The position numbers and the translations under genes are program-made. From Sphingomonas sp. YR710 (lineage in GTDB: Bacteria; Pseudomonadota; Alphaproteobacteria; Sphingomonadales; Sphingomonadaceae), in the NCBI RefSeq assembly GCF_900101455.1, contig NZ_FMZJ01000023.1, positions 1-50,034 of the forward strand: a stretch of 50,034 bases of DNA. The letters run 5' to 3'. This document shows, piece by piece, positions 24,501 through 31,815 of this stretch. Positions within the stretch are counted from its first letter, which is position 1. The number at the start of each line of letters is the position of its first letter. Under the pieces are notes generated by a model that was not told the origin of the DNA, searched no databases, and saw nothing but the letters and a program-made list of their open reading frames with translations.

Positions 24501-26992
24501 GAAACGTGCGCCGCCGACGTCCATTCGAGGAGGCGGGAGCGGGTTCCGAGCCGCCACAAGGTCGTGGCGATCGCGTGAGTGGCAATGGTCGCCTCGTGCA
24601 CGAGGAAGCTGATGGCCAATAACCATCGGCCGAGATGATCGACAAGGCGGTGGCCCAGGTTCTGGAGGACACCGCGCCGGCGGCCGACCGCCAAGCCTGT
24701 CACAAGATCGGTGAAGAGATACGCGCCCGGCGCCGCAATCGCGAGCAGCGTCCACACCACCGCATTGCCCGGAAGAAAGAACCAGCCCCCAACCAAAAGC
24801 AGAATGATGCTCGTCGGAATGACGCTGCGACGAAGATTATCGAAGATCTTCAGCCGATCGAACCACCCCAGGCGGTTGGTAATCCATTTGTCCGCCCCGC
24901 CGGGTACGAACGGCAGCAACCAAGGCAGGATCTGCCAGTCGCCACGAACCCAGCGATGCCAGCGCCGCGCATAATCAAGATAGCCGCTCGGAAACCCTTC
25001 AAAAATGATGATGTCGCTGGCGAGACCGGCCCGACCGTGAAGGCCTTCGAACAGGTCGTGGCTGAGGAGCCTGTTTTCGGGGATCCGCCCCTCCAGGCTG
25101 CGGGTGAAGGCCGCAACGTCGTAGATGCCCTTGCCGACGAAAATGCCGGTGCCGAGAAGATCCTGATAGACGTCGGAGACGGCGCGTGAATAAATGTCGA
25201 TGGCCGTATCGCCGCCGAAAAAGCGCGTGAACAGCGAGCGCGTCTCGATATCCGGCGCGATTTCGACACGAGGCTGAAGGATCGTGTAGCCGCTCGTCAC
25301 ACGATGGCCGGTTGAATCGAACCGAGCCCGATTGAGGGGATGCGCGAGTGTTCCTACCAATCGGTTGACGACACCCGGCGGCAATCGCGTATCGGCGTCA
25401 GCGGTTACGACGAAACGGACGTTTCGAAGCTCGCTGGTCGTGCCTTCGATGATGGAAAATGGGCTGTAATCGCCGGCCAGCACCAACATGTTGAACTGCT
25501 CGAGTTTGCCCCGCTTGCGTTCCCAACCCATCCAGCAGCCTTGCACAGGGTTATGGAGTCTCGGGCGGTGGAGCAGGCAGAACGGTTCGCGCGTCGCCCC
25601 ACCATATTTCGCATTGAGCACCTTCACGCCCTCAACCAGCGCGCGGACAACTGCGGGGTCGCCGTCGGTCGTCTTGCGATTGGAGTCTACGAAGTCGCTC
25701 AGCAGGACAAAATGCAGAGAGGGATCGGGATTGGACAGAAAATGGCTTTCGAGCCGCAGCAATATCCTGGTCGCATCCGCGGGGTGCGCCACGATGACCG
25801 GCATCACCACCGCTGTCTCGCTGCCGGCAGCAATGCCATTTTCGAAGTCGAGCTTGGGCAGCACCTTGGGTGGTACCAATCGTGTCACGAGCCAATTAAC
25901 GATCGTCACGCTCAGAATGGACGCCGGCAGTGCGCTCAATGCCATGCCCAGAATCCAAACGCCAAAGGACGCGCCGGCAGCTGCGAGATATAAAGCGGGT
26001 ATCACGAGGCCGGCCAGGCCCGCCAGGCTCAGCGCCGCCACATAAAGCATTTCCGGCTGGCGCACCAATTTGCGGCCAAGCACTTCCATCGCAAACGGGC
26101 GCGACTGGATTGAATCCTCGAACGCAATACGCCCTTCGCCGATCAACCAGTATCCGACATGGTTCCATGATGTCCCCGCCGCCTTGCGCGCATATGCGAC
26201 GGCCCGATCTGCGACGTCCCATTCTGTGAGATGCGAGCGCTGGGACAAGATTTCGACGGTGCGCCGATATCTGTCGCGGGTCTCAAAATCCATTCTGCCA
26301 TAGACGTCGGCAGGATCGTGGCGCAGGATCATTTCGACTCGATTGGTTTGATCGAAGAAATCCTTCCATTGAATAGAGGCGATCAAACCCAGATTGGCGA
26401 TGGCCCGGGCAACACATTCGTTCGGGTCAGTGGCATCGCAAAGCGTAGATGCAGCGCCCGCTGCGAACGGCACTGGAACGTCCGGGAACAGCCGACCGAA
26501 CGCCGTGACCAGTAGTTCGAGACACGCAATTCTCAACATGATCGGGAGCGCCCAAAGCTCCGCAATCCTTAATGGGATCTGTTCCTGATAGGCGTCGAAA
26601 AAACGAATCGTGGAGCGAAACGATAGCTGCAGGCGAGACGTTTCGAGCAGAGCATGTGCGAGGATATAGATGCGCGGAGGAGAATCTTCCTGCGCAGCGA
26701 TGGCCGGCAAGCGCGCATAGAATCCGCGAGAAAGATCTTCATCGATCTGAAGGATCGCCCGCTGGATCTGAAAATCATTGTCGAGCAGCCATTCGGCAGC
26801 GGATGCGTTCGACGGATCCGCCCGGGTCGCCGCCGTCAGCGCACGATCGATCCACGATTTCGTTCCTTCGATATGGAGCCAGGCGTCTATCGGCACCGAA
26901 CGTCGAATGAGTCCGGCATTCTGGTGCCGGGTTGCCAAATCCTGCGCGGCCGATGCGATAGAGTCCGTTCCGAATTCCACTGGCGACGTCAT
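18557..26992 (-). CDS. ndvB: Cyclic beta-1,2-glucan synthase (NdvB-type)
   Basis: This 2811-residue protein has the full three-part architecture. A membrane-anchored GT84 glycosyltransferase (about 300-760) carries TADADTRLP (530-538), SHDLFEG (644-650) and RRWHRWVRGDWQ near 676-687, the D,D,D,RxxRW signature. A glycoamylase-like domain follows (about 1235-1500; DEHSRLFHIGYN, HHHGMSLAAIGN). A C-terminal GH94-type phosphorylase half follows, with the acid motif GDWNDGMN near 2478. Membrane segments appear near 315-370, 725-765, 785-810 and 865-885. It initiates, elongates, trims and cyclises periplasmic glucan used for osmotic adaptation and host interaction. Its start overlaps the stress protein stop (ATGA). 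It is intact over 8.4 kb, which argues for selection. Confidence 0.93.
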   Translation of the reverse strand: MTSPVEFGTDSIASAAQDLATRHQNAGLIRRSVPIDAWLHIEGTKSWIDRALTAATRADPSNASAAEWLLDNDFQIQRAILQIDEDLSRGFYARLPAIAAQEDSPPRIYILAHALLETSRLQLSFRSTIRFFDAYQEQIPLRIAELWALPIMLRIACLELLVTAFGRLFPDVPVPFAAGAASTLCDATDPNECVARAIANLGLIASIQWKDFFDQTNRVEMILRHDPADVYGRMDFETRDRYRRTVEILSQRSHLTEWDVADRAVAYARKAAGTSWNHVGYWLIGEGRIAFEDSIQSRPFAMEVLGRKLVRQPEMLYVAALSLAGLAGLVIPALYLAAAGASFGVWILGMALSALPASILSVTIVNWLVTRLVPPKVLPKLDFENGIAAGSETAVVMPVIVAHPADATRILLRLESHFLSNPDPSLHFVLLSDFVDSNRKTTDGDPAVVRALVEGVKVLNAKYGGATREPFCLLHRPRLHNPVQGCWMGWERKRGKLEQFNMLVLAGDYSPFSIIEGTTSELRNVRFVVTADADTRLPPGVVNRLVGTLAHPLNRARFDSTGHRVTSGYTILQPRVEIAPDIETRSLFTRFFGGDTAIDIYSRAVSDVYQDLLGTGIFVGKGIYDVAAFTRSLEGRIPENRLLSHDLFEGLHGRAGLASDIIIFEGFPSGYLDYARRWHRWVRGDWQILPWLLPFVPGGADKWITNRLGWFDRLKIFDNLRRSVIPTSIILLLVGGWFFLPGNAVVWTLLAIAAPGAYLFTDLVTGLAVGRRRGVLQNLGHRLVDHLGRWLLAISFLVHEATIATHAIATTLWRLGTRSRLLEWTSAAHVSDQYAGHAPRRTAWREMWTSPAFSFVATPALALFRPAALPIAAPLLLLWFLAPEIAAHITRPLRSSSEEVAEADRLFLRRIARRTWLYFETFVRPEDNWLPPDNYQEPPNEEVAHRTSPTNVGVMLLAAATAWRLGHISLREFATRLRNALDALDRLELYRGHMLNWYDTRTLQPLEPRYVSSVDSGNLAVSLVVMSQACREAQCGPIGDRQSFAGLVDELMLLGESLCAEGLDPEGRCRASVERMRSAVLAIPADELARRHVLDQLRDQDLPTLQAMIPELIGTSRLAPGAWGEVQLWIERLDHHLRSLKREDEIARPWLAMIDAAPVNRASWAAALARQLAAAPLADLAACCRSAGGAAGRNTAPQFQRSSWDDDLVAVLEAGAAAAGELHALLQTLADRAASMAHAMEFGFLFDEHSRLFHIGYNVSSDRIDQHHYDLLASEARLASFFAIAKGDIPFEHWFFLGRPITKKDAGLALVSWNGSMFEYLMPDIFLRSDPGTLLGQSDRTAVDLQRAYARAHGIPWGISESAYASLGPDRAYRYHAFGVPGLGLRRGLEKDLVIAPYASALALPVRTRAAIRNLRTLAELGMIGRYGFYEAIDFTPGRMVEKGKPAIVRSYMVHHHGMSLAAIGNVLCDDMHVRLFHADPHVRTVDLLLNERIPWELPPELARRAVWEAAPSDVVAIPTLHPWEPRSGDASVLHVIGNGRMTSRFGPGGCSLHWQDCALTAAVPGPWLMMRDTVTGDVWDGAPMRSPHDKSRITLHADRIECHLHQHDIAVATEFGVIHGDDVEIRRVALVNEGNRPRTIDLTSYAEIVLAAPRDAARHPAFSKLFVHSEPLVTGDGLLFTRRPRSPDQHLPVLIHRVIGDDLGLGLVSLEADRAVFLGRHGRAAAPAAMRVEALGGSTGWTLDPVMALRFAIDLAPGERREIAFITVAAASRATALEIAERYTTLAALQWAMNDAVGHVARAMYELGLTPETVPDAHMLLAHMAGQDMHRAPDPLHGPLGSGRRELWSLGISGDEPILLLREEDGQGATILRLALAAQKLCRLRGVPIDLVVIHGGAAGYIEPVRDQLMTVLRDAGVQELLGQRGGVHLVATGHAESHALHAVEHAARLTLDEAAGSIHEVIEQSRVIPHVSPQFAPIGSPPQEDPQTVDLARPKDRLHDNGIGGFTADGAAYVIHLEPGETTPAPWSNILANDSFGTIVTEAGLGFSWALNSGENRLTPWSNDPVRDPQGEAVFLRDEENAHLWTVSPQPAGDDTACRITHGTGYSRWERSSEGLAQDMLVFVAPDDPVKLVRLRLRNLRPRSRRITATYYAEWLLGTARNEAAPLRVADFDTAIRTLIAVNPWSEPFRDRVAFLTATLPPHSLSSSRSDFLGANWQGELPAALRNWDLGGRLRAAADDCCAAYQVHLEIAPDAEIEVVFILGQGDDHARTAQLATHWQDPAVVEHAYQQCLAAWEQRLGAVSISTPDSAFDILVNRWLPYQAISGRLWARAGFYQAGGAFGFRDQLQDVMALLHADPALVRAHILEAARHQFEEGDVLHWWHPPGDAGVRTRCSDDLLWLPFAVGTYVAASGDEAILDEQVSYLRAPPLADDEDDRYATFAVGETRSLFHHCERALERAHALGRHGLPLIGAGDWNDGMNRIGAEGRGESVWLGWFLIATANIFLPLCKGPERAQLTERWRRRTAVLAEALEANAWDGDWYVRAFDDDGRPWGSSADGECRIDSIAQSWAQLSGAGNSDRVRRALASARQYLVKADDRIVRLLDPPFDATPRDPGYIKAYPPGIRENGGQYTHAAAWLGIALAQAGDGDGAMEVFRRINPICQTMTANDVRRYRTEPYVLSADVAGIAPHLGRGGWSWYTGAAAWTWRLAVEHVLGIGLTGGQVRIGPSCWPSGWDRVEITLRRPGGSLRIMIDKSAHLAGKAMALSVDGSVWPGDSVPFPTDGSTRVIEATVVDADPEPLSIAGQA

Positions 26993-27993
26993 GCCGAAGC
27001 GAACATTGGCAGACGAAGATCTTGAGGATGCTGCAGCACGGCTGAATGATCGGAGTTGAACGCCGTCGGAACCACCAACAACGGAACCGTGGCATGCGTC
27101 ATCAGATAGCCGGCGACGCTGCCATAGGACATTTCCGTGTTGGCCAGCAGACCATGACCTCGGGCGGACAGGATGACGAGGTCGGCGGCCTCTGTCCGGA
27201 TGAGTTGTTCGAGAGTTGATCGGACATCGTCGCCTTGCGCCACAACGGTCCTGACAGAGATGTCGAGGTCGGCGACCGCTCTGTGCAACTGGTCGAGATA
27301 TATCCGCGCAGTGCGGATGTTGCGATCGAGCACGCTCTGCCGCAATGTAAGGTCCGCAGTATCAAATGGACCGGTTTCGGTAAATTCGGGTGAAGGAATC
27401 ACGTGCGCGAGCACCAGTTGCGCCCCACTTTGCTTGGCAAGCCGGACCGCCAACGGCAGCGCGCTGGCGGCCCAGGGCGAGCCGTCGACAGGCACGAGGA
27501 TTCGCCGATAGCCGTTCAAGGGTGCTTCTGCCGCCAACGCGGGCACGAGCATGATCGAACTTGGGGCTGCATGCAGCAGATTGTGAACCGTGCTGCCGAT
27601 CCCTCGACATCTGGAGGAATCTTGCTCCTGTAGCCCCATCACGAGGAGCCCGTCGGGATGATCGAGTATGACGCGCCGGATTTCATCGACGGCCGCACCA
27701 TCCGCCAGTTCGATGTCGGCTCGCCCCATCGATGGATCGCGCGGGATCGCCAGGCACGCGAGTGAGCGTCGCGCCTCGTGACGCCGCATATCCCATTCGA
27801 TGGGGTCGGGGCGTGCCGGCGCTCGTTCACCCTCAAGAACCTGCAGCAACGTCACCGGAGCATCGAGCGCCTTGGCGAGCGCGAAGGCATGCGGCACGAT
27901 CCCGTCCGCTTGCGCCGGATGCGCGATACAGGCTGTCACCCGCCCGGTTGCTCTTCCGGGCTCGATGTGGTGGTTCCCTGTTCCTGCCGACAT
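26989..27993 (-). CDS. Tandem universal stress protein
   Basis: This 334-residue protein has two Usp domains. The first (about 20-155) is degenerate. The second, from RRILVPVDGSPWAASALPLAVRLAKQSGAQL, ends with ILSARGHGLLANTEMSYGSVAGYLMTHATVPLLVVP, the ATP-binding G-2x-G-9x-G(S/T) motif. ATG 27993 has AGGAGAG directly upstream; earlier in-frame starts lack this. Usp proteins of this form are induced on energy or oxygen limitation. It is translationally coupled to ndvB, an unusual partner, and begins a series ending in prs. A TTCCGTAA copy is 138 bp upstream. Confidence 0.92.
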   Translation of the reverse strand: MSAGTGNHHIEPGRATGRVTACIAHPAQADGIVPHAFALAKALDAPVTLLQVLEGERAPARPDPIEWDMRRHEARRSLACLAIPRDPSMGRADIELADGAAVDEIRRVILDHPDGLLVMGLQEQDSSRCRGIGSTVHNLLHAAPSSIMLVPALAAEAPLNGYRRILVPVDGSPWAASALPLAVRLAKQSGAQLVLAHVIPSPEFTETGPFDTADLTLRQSVLDRNIRTARIYLDQLHRAVADLDISVRTVVAQGDDVRSTLEQLIRTEAADLVILSARGHGLLANTEMSYGSVAGYLMTHATVPLLVVPTAFNSDHSAVLQHPQDLRLPMFASA

Positions 27994-28566
27994 CTTATCT
28001 CTCCTATGCGTGAAACACGGTTGCCGTGATTGATGCTCTTGGCGCAGAAACGACTGCCTGCGACCCATCGGGCGTGCGCTGAGTCGGCGGGCATGATGTT
28101 GTGGCGCAAGGAAGCAGGCTATTCGTGTTATTACGGAACCCTGGCGGCAGGATATGACTCTTCTCGCCACGCCGAATCCCGTGTCGGAAGGCAGAACAGG
28201 TGATCGTGCCCGGTGGCGAGCCCGCGTGACATAGCCGGACAATCGTACGCGGCGATAGTTTGACGACCATCACCACCCCAGTTTCGCCGGATTGCCCAAG
28301 CGGGGCGGCGCCATCAGGCTGATCTGTACATAATTACTCTCCCGGGATCGGTTGCCCGAAGAATTATCGATCTCCATATTGCGCCCAATCTTATCGATGA
28401 CCGGCATGAATATTTCTGGGCGTTCGCAACATTCCTGCCATTGGGCACCATATCATCAACTTTGGCGCAGCTGAGCCTCGATCAGCGGCGTCCGTCACAT
28501 CCAGGCCGATCAGGCCCCTCAGGAGGCTGCCTCATAAAGAATATCTCATTCGACGAAGCGTACGAA
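27994..28566. other. Gene-free segment with the stress protein promoter region
   Basis: I find no convincing gene. On the minus strand, TTCCGTAAT (28130-28138) matches the octamer shared with the alcohol dehydrogenase, cytochrome b and NAD-salvage leaders. From about 28320 rightward the base composition becomes AT-richer. A 60-codon plus-strand frame at 28441-28623 has no family signature and overlaps the response regulator gene. Confidence 0.45.
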
Positions 28567-29010
28567 CTAGCTGGCCCGCGATGGACCGGGATCCGGAATC
28601 CGTACATCGACATTGTCACTTAGAAGTGCCACGGCTATCGATCTTAGAAGTGCGGTCTTTTCGTACGGCTTTTCTATAGAGTCGAAGGCGCCTAACTTTA
28701 ATGAATTTGCAGAAAGACCGGAATCCGTATGACCGGCGAGCATGATCACAGGCATCGGTGATCCCATTTTCTTCAGCTCGCGCAGTACGTCCATTCCGCT
28801 CAAGCGTGGCATACGCATATCGAGCAGAATGCAACCTCGCCAGTCGGCAGAAAAGCCTTGGAGAAACGCGTCTCCTGATTCCCACGAAAATGAGCTGAAA
28901 CCTACACCCTTCAGAAGAAATGCGACTGAACGGCGGACGGCAGGTTCGTCGTCGACGATATGCACAAAAGTTCCGTCGATGGGCACTTCAAGCCGACTCG
29001 CCGAGCCCAA
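28567..29010 (-). CDS. Receiver-only response regulator (FixJ-type)
   Basis: This protein of about 147 residues has acidic pocket DDE at 20-22, phosphoacceptor Asp64 in ILLDMRMPRLSGMDVLREL, PVIMLAGHTDS and the lysine of IEKPYEK. The sequence is closest to FixJ-type receivers, but it ends after the receiver and has no LuxR output domain. The start is unclear: TTG 29010 opens the frame, and GTG codons slightly downstream (before PIDGTF, or at VHIVDDE) are alternatives without a strong ribosome site. It may compete for phosphate or sequester a kinase. Base composition is less GC-rich than the cargo. Confidence 0.8.
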   Translation of the reverse strand: MGSASRLEVPIDGTFVHIVDDEPAVRRSVAFLLKGVGFSSFSWESGDAFLQGFSADWRGCILLDMRMPRLSGMDVLRELKKMGSPMPVIMLAGHTDSGLSANSLKLGAFDSIEKPYEKTALLRSIAVALLSDNVDVRIPDPGPSRAS

Positions 29011-29018
29011 AATCTTGA

Positions 29019-29159
29019 TTAAGGCGATCCACGGTTAACAACCTTATTTTTCTCTTCCTTTAGAAATAGGCGCAACATCCGAACTTGATCGGGGTTGGTC
29101 GCTGTTTTAATGAGATCTTCGAACCGCTTTATATTTTCGTGACAGACATTGTCTTTCAC
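29019..29159 (-). CDS. 46-residue helical protein of unknown function
   Basis: GTG 29159 opens a frame reading NVCHENIKRFEDLIKTATNPDQVRMLRLFLKEEKNKV. This is the helix-turn-helix-like coil pattern of small alphaproteobacterial proteins often annotated as hypothetical near response regulators. It ends 8 bp before the response regulator gene, so it is probably the first gene of a two-gene unit. The frame stays open upstream, but that part shows no family pattern. AT-rich composition, Lys-rich. Function unknown. Confidence 0.5.
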   Translation of the reverse strand: MKDNVCHENIKRFEDLIKTATNPDQVRMLRLFLKEEKNKVVNRGSP

Positions 29160-29494
29160 GACCGCGCGCCCCGTACTCGGGACAAAGATCGACGTGAGCG
29201 AACTGAAATTAAGTATAACATAGATCACGGGGAAGGACCTAAAATTTTCTACAGCCGCAAAAAAGCGTTGGTCGTTTTGAGTTCCTTCCGCGGCGGATTT
29301 GATGAAGTTTTCGCGACGCTGCGGAACGCCGTGCATCATCAGAAATTCTACGAATTTGCCCTCGGCGTGATTACCAGAACAGGAAGGAGACGAATGGGGT
29401 AAAGTCTGATCTATTCCGATGGGTTCCGCTGCTACGCGACCCCAAGCGATCGTTATGACGAAGGCTTGGCGAGTTGGGACCGTAGAGGACAACT
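29160..29494. other. AT-richer gene-free segment
   Basis: This segment lies between divergent genes (46-residue ORF on minus, broken receiver gene on plus) and should hold both promoters. Composition is clearly lower in GC than in most of the window. Overlapping open frames exist on both strands, but none shows a recognisable family. Confidence 0.4.
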
Positions 29495-29784
29495 GTGATC
29501 CATGCTCTGATCATCGAAGATAATATGATTGTGAGTTGCGCGATCGAGCACCGGCTAGCCGACGCCGATACATGTCCTTCGATTATGCCTGGACGGAACA
29601 GCAAGCCGTGAATCTCGCCCAGATCCGCTTTTCTGACCTCATCGTGGTGGGTGACGATTTGGAAAAGGGATCCAGTTTAACCGCGGCCGTCATGATCAGC
29701 CGGGACCGCGACGTGGCGATCCTGCGAACAGCCTACAAGCATTTCCGCGTTTTCTTTTTACCTTATACGAGCACCTCACGATGA
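29495..29784 (+). pseudogene. Response regulator receiver gene, frameshifted and truncated
   Basis: GTG 29495 with GAGGA upstream begins IHALIIEDNMIVSCAIEHRLADA, a receiver N-terminus with the acidic ED pair. Near 29567 the frame must shift for the sequence to continue as YMSFDYAWTEQQAVNLAQIRFSDLIVVGDDLEKGSSLTAAV, which matches a receiver subtype I know from sphingomonads. Loss of one G (gccgatac for gccggatac) accounts for the shift. The product ends at LPYTSTSR, shorter than the family and without the usual end, exactly where backbone genes resume. Confidence 0.6.
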
Positions 29785-29788
29785 GGTG
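29772..29788. terminator. Short hairpin at the cargo/backbone border
   Basis: CACCTCA and TGAGGTG form a perfect 7-bp stem around CGA between the ends of two converging broken genes. No T-run follows, so terminator function is only possible. It marks the place where cargo and backbone meet. Confidence 0.3.
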
Positions 29789-29792
29789 GCAG

Positions 29793-30561
29793 TCAGCGCC
29801 GCCTGCGCCAGCGCAGGAGATCGCGATAGCCGCTATCGACCATGGCTCGGCTATCGCGAACGAGCCGAATGGTGGAGTCGCGGAGCGCCGATGTTTTCCA
29901 GGAATCGGAGGCAACGCGGGACACGCCGAACATCACTTCCGCGATTTCCCGGTAAGTGGCTCGACAGGTCCGTCCGTCGAACGCCCGCAGCATGCGACGG
30001 AGGCGCTGCCGCCGCTGAGGCGTTGCGCGTAAGTCGGCGGGTGGGGGCGGCGCGCGGAGCCCGGCCCAAAGGCGCGAGATGGCCTCGATCCGGTCGGGTG
30101 TATCATTGTTCAGCGGGACGATTGCGGCCAGTGGCTGGTCCGGGCAAATGGCGCCGAGCAGCACGAGATGGACAGCGTCGGGGCCATTGCCGTGAATTGC
30201 ATGGAGTTCGTGCCCGCTGCGGCGTGTCGCGCTCGGGGCAAGCGCGGGCAGGGGGGCAATGGCCGCGCCCAGGGACGGGGATGCGATCAGCATGACCTTT
30301 CCAAGGTCGGCTTCGATCGTCCAGTGAACCGGCTCCTCGATCGCGTTGAGACCCGGATGAGCCGGGAAATCGCAACCCCCAGCGCAGGCGGAACGACGTG
30401 GTCGCCTGCTCGGAGTTATCCATCTTTTTCAAGGCTGCTGCGTAATCTCGCTGATAGTCGGCGTTGCGGCGCAGGCACTCCCACGCCAGGTCGGGAATGC
30501 CGAGATCGTCAAAATAGTCGTAGCTGGTCGAAACTCGCCACTGCGATGGGTCCGGCGCCAT
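29793..30561 (-). pseudogene. DUF6499/DUF2285 DNA-binding backbone protein, frameshifted
   Basis: The N-terminal part, SQWRVSTSYDYFDDLGIPDLAWECLRRNADYQRDYAAAL then FRLRWGLRFP, matches the DUF6499 transcriptional-regulator domain of conjugative elements. Near 30363 the frame breaks. In the next frame the gene resumes as AHPGLNAIEEPVHWTIEADLGKVMLIASPSL and runs through a DUF2285 region (CRATYREIAEVMFGVSR, SGYRDLLRWRRRR) to 29793. One extra G in tttcccggctcat explains the break. If read as two products, the C-terminal piece could start at ATG 30293. It is normally one gene of about 255 residues. Confidence 0.72.
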
Positions 30562-30678
30562 CGATTGCCTCCTGGCTCATGGTCATGTATCCAGGTCGGA
30601 GAGGATTCCCGGTTGGGCCGGATCAGAGAAGACCCCCGAAAAGCGCCACGTGATCACTTCAGTGCATCGCGAACGCGC

Positions 30679-31026
30679 TCAGTGATGGGCTCGCATGAGC
30701 AGGTCACGATAGCCATGCTCTGTCATCCACCGCGCGCGCAGGAGATGATTTTCATGGACGTGCCGGGCGCGGTCGGGATCATGGCAAGGGTCAAGGCCGA
30801 ACAAAATGGCGACGGCTTCCTGCCAATCGGCGCCATCGGCATCGGCGTCGAGGAGGCGCAAGTAGAGCTTCACATGCTGGATGTCATAGTCGGTGAGCGT
30901 CGCGCTTTGCGGCGGTTCGTCGAGAAAATCGGACGCGGTCACGACGGGTTCCCCGGCGCGCCAATGGCGAGAGCGATACGGTTCCGCGTCGGTTTCAACG
31001 AAGTTTTGAACCGTCGTAAGCTGCAA
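30679..31026 (-). CDS. DUF2285 family protein
   Basis: This 115-residue protein contains the typical core LTDYDIQHVKLYLRLLDADADGADWQEAVAILFGLDP and ends HHLLRARWMTEHGYRDLLMR-like (ENHLLRARWMTEHGYRDLLM). These small proteins accompany the conjugative backbone genes of sphingomonads and are thought to bind DNA. It lies 48 bp downstream of the XRE regulator and 117 bp upstream of the broken DUF6499/DUF2285 gene, in the same orientation. It appears complete. Confidence 0.82.
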   Translation of the reverse strand: MQLTTVQNFVETDAEPYRSRHWRAGEPVVTASDFLDEPPQSATLTDYDIQHVKLYLRLLDADADGADWQEAVAILFGLDPCHDPDRARHVHENHLLRARWMTEHGYRDLLMRAHH

Positions 31027-31074
31027 AAACGGGCATCGCGTGATGCGGCGGACGTATCGATACGCACCACACAG

Positions 31075-31308
31075 TCATTCTTCGTCGGCGGTCTGCCGTT
31101 CAGTCCGTTCAAAAAACGCGACCGGATCAATGTCGAGGACGATGGCGAGCTTTTCCAGCATGTCGATCGTCGCGGCATGCTGTTCCCGCTCAAGCATACC
31201 GACATAGTTGCGATTGATCTCGGCACGGTCAGCAAGTTCCTCCTGCGACAGGCCCCTGGCGTGTCTCAGTCGACGCAAATTTCTGGCGACGATCTCGCGC
31301 AATCTCAT
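31075..31308 (-). CDS. XRE family transcriptional regulator
   Basis: This 77-residue protein is a single Cro/C1-type helix-turn-helix: VARNLRRLRHARGLSQEELADRAEINRNYVGMLEREQHAATIDMLEKLAIVLDIDPVAFFE. Such one-domain regulators control transfer or excision genes in conjugative elements. It lies upstream of DUF2285 genes on the same strand, 180 bp after the DUF736 gene. The sequence after its start at 31308 is AT-rich (taatatactaccacctagtaaactag at 31330-31357 on the plus strand) and may contain its promoter. Confidence 0.88.
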   Translation of the reverse strand: MRLREIVARNLRRLRHARGLSQEELADRAEINRNYVGMLEREQHAATIDMLEKLAIVLDIDPVAFFERTERQTADEE

Positions 31309-31445
31309 GCGGAGAGGTCGCCGTTTCCCCTAATATACTACCACCTAGTAAACTAGTGATTCGGACATGAGAAAAGGCGTGGAGTCGTTTTTCCGCGACG
31401 ATCGGAAGCTTCCGGCTGGCTCACGGGCTGGTTTCCCAGAGGGGC

Positions 31446-31477
31446 GACGCCCCGCCCGACGATGCGGGTGGGGCGTC
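31446..31477 (-). terminator. Strong GC-rich hairpin downstream of DUF736
   Basis: GACGCCCCGCCC (31446-31457) pairs with GGGTGGGGCGTC (31466-31477) in a 12-bp stem with one G-T pair and an 8-base loop, just after the DUF736 stop codon. There is no clear T-run, so it may be a terminator or an mRNA-end stabiliser. Confidence 0.5.
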
Positions 31478-31488
31478 TGGTGGGCGGC

Positions 31489-31815
31489 TCAGTCGCCGTT
31501 GCGGCGGCTGGGCCGGGACCAGATGAGGCTGTAGCCGTCGCCGTCCTCGTCGTCGAAAAGGTTGGCATAGATCGGGGCGGTGAAGCTCGGGGCGTCCAGC
31601 TTCAGGCCGAGATAATCGCGGCCCTCGTTGGAGCGCTTGGACCAGGCGGCGCCGATTTCGGCTCGGCCCACGAAGACGCGGTGGCTGGGGGCATTCTCTC
31701 CGTTGGCGCGGGCTTCGGGGACGATGCGGACGTTCTTGGTCTGGACGTTGAGGGTGACGATTTCGCCGGTGAACTCGTTCGAGCCGGTCTTTTTGAAGGT
31801 GCCGATGGTCGCCAT
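31489..31815 (-). CDS. DUF736 family protein (second copy)
   Basis: This 108-residue protein begins MATIGTFKKTGSNEFTGEIVTLNVQTKNVRIVPE and has RVFVGRAEIGAAWSKRSNEGRDYLGLKLDAPSFTAPIYANLF and SLIWSRP, the full DUF736 pattern. It differs strongly from the copy at 1584-1919, which fits two separate positions in the same backbone rather than recent duplication. GGAGACTTCCC upstream of ATG 31815 gives a ribosome site. Function unknown. Confidence 0.9.
   Translation of the reverse strand: MATIGTFKKTGSNEFTGEIVTLNVQTKNVRIVPEARANGENAPSHRVFVGRAEIGAAWSKRSNEGRDYLGLKLDAPSFTAPIYANLFDDEDGDGYSLIWSRPSRRNGD

Noticed and set aside
28441-28623. A 60-codon plus-strand frame
   Set aside because: No family, no ribosome site, and it overlaps the end of the response regulator gene.
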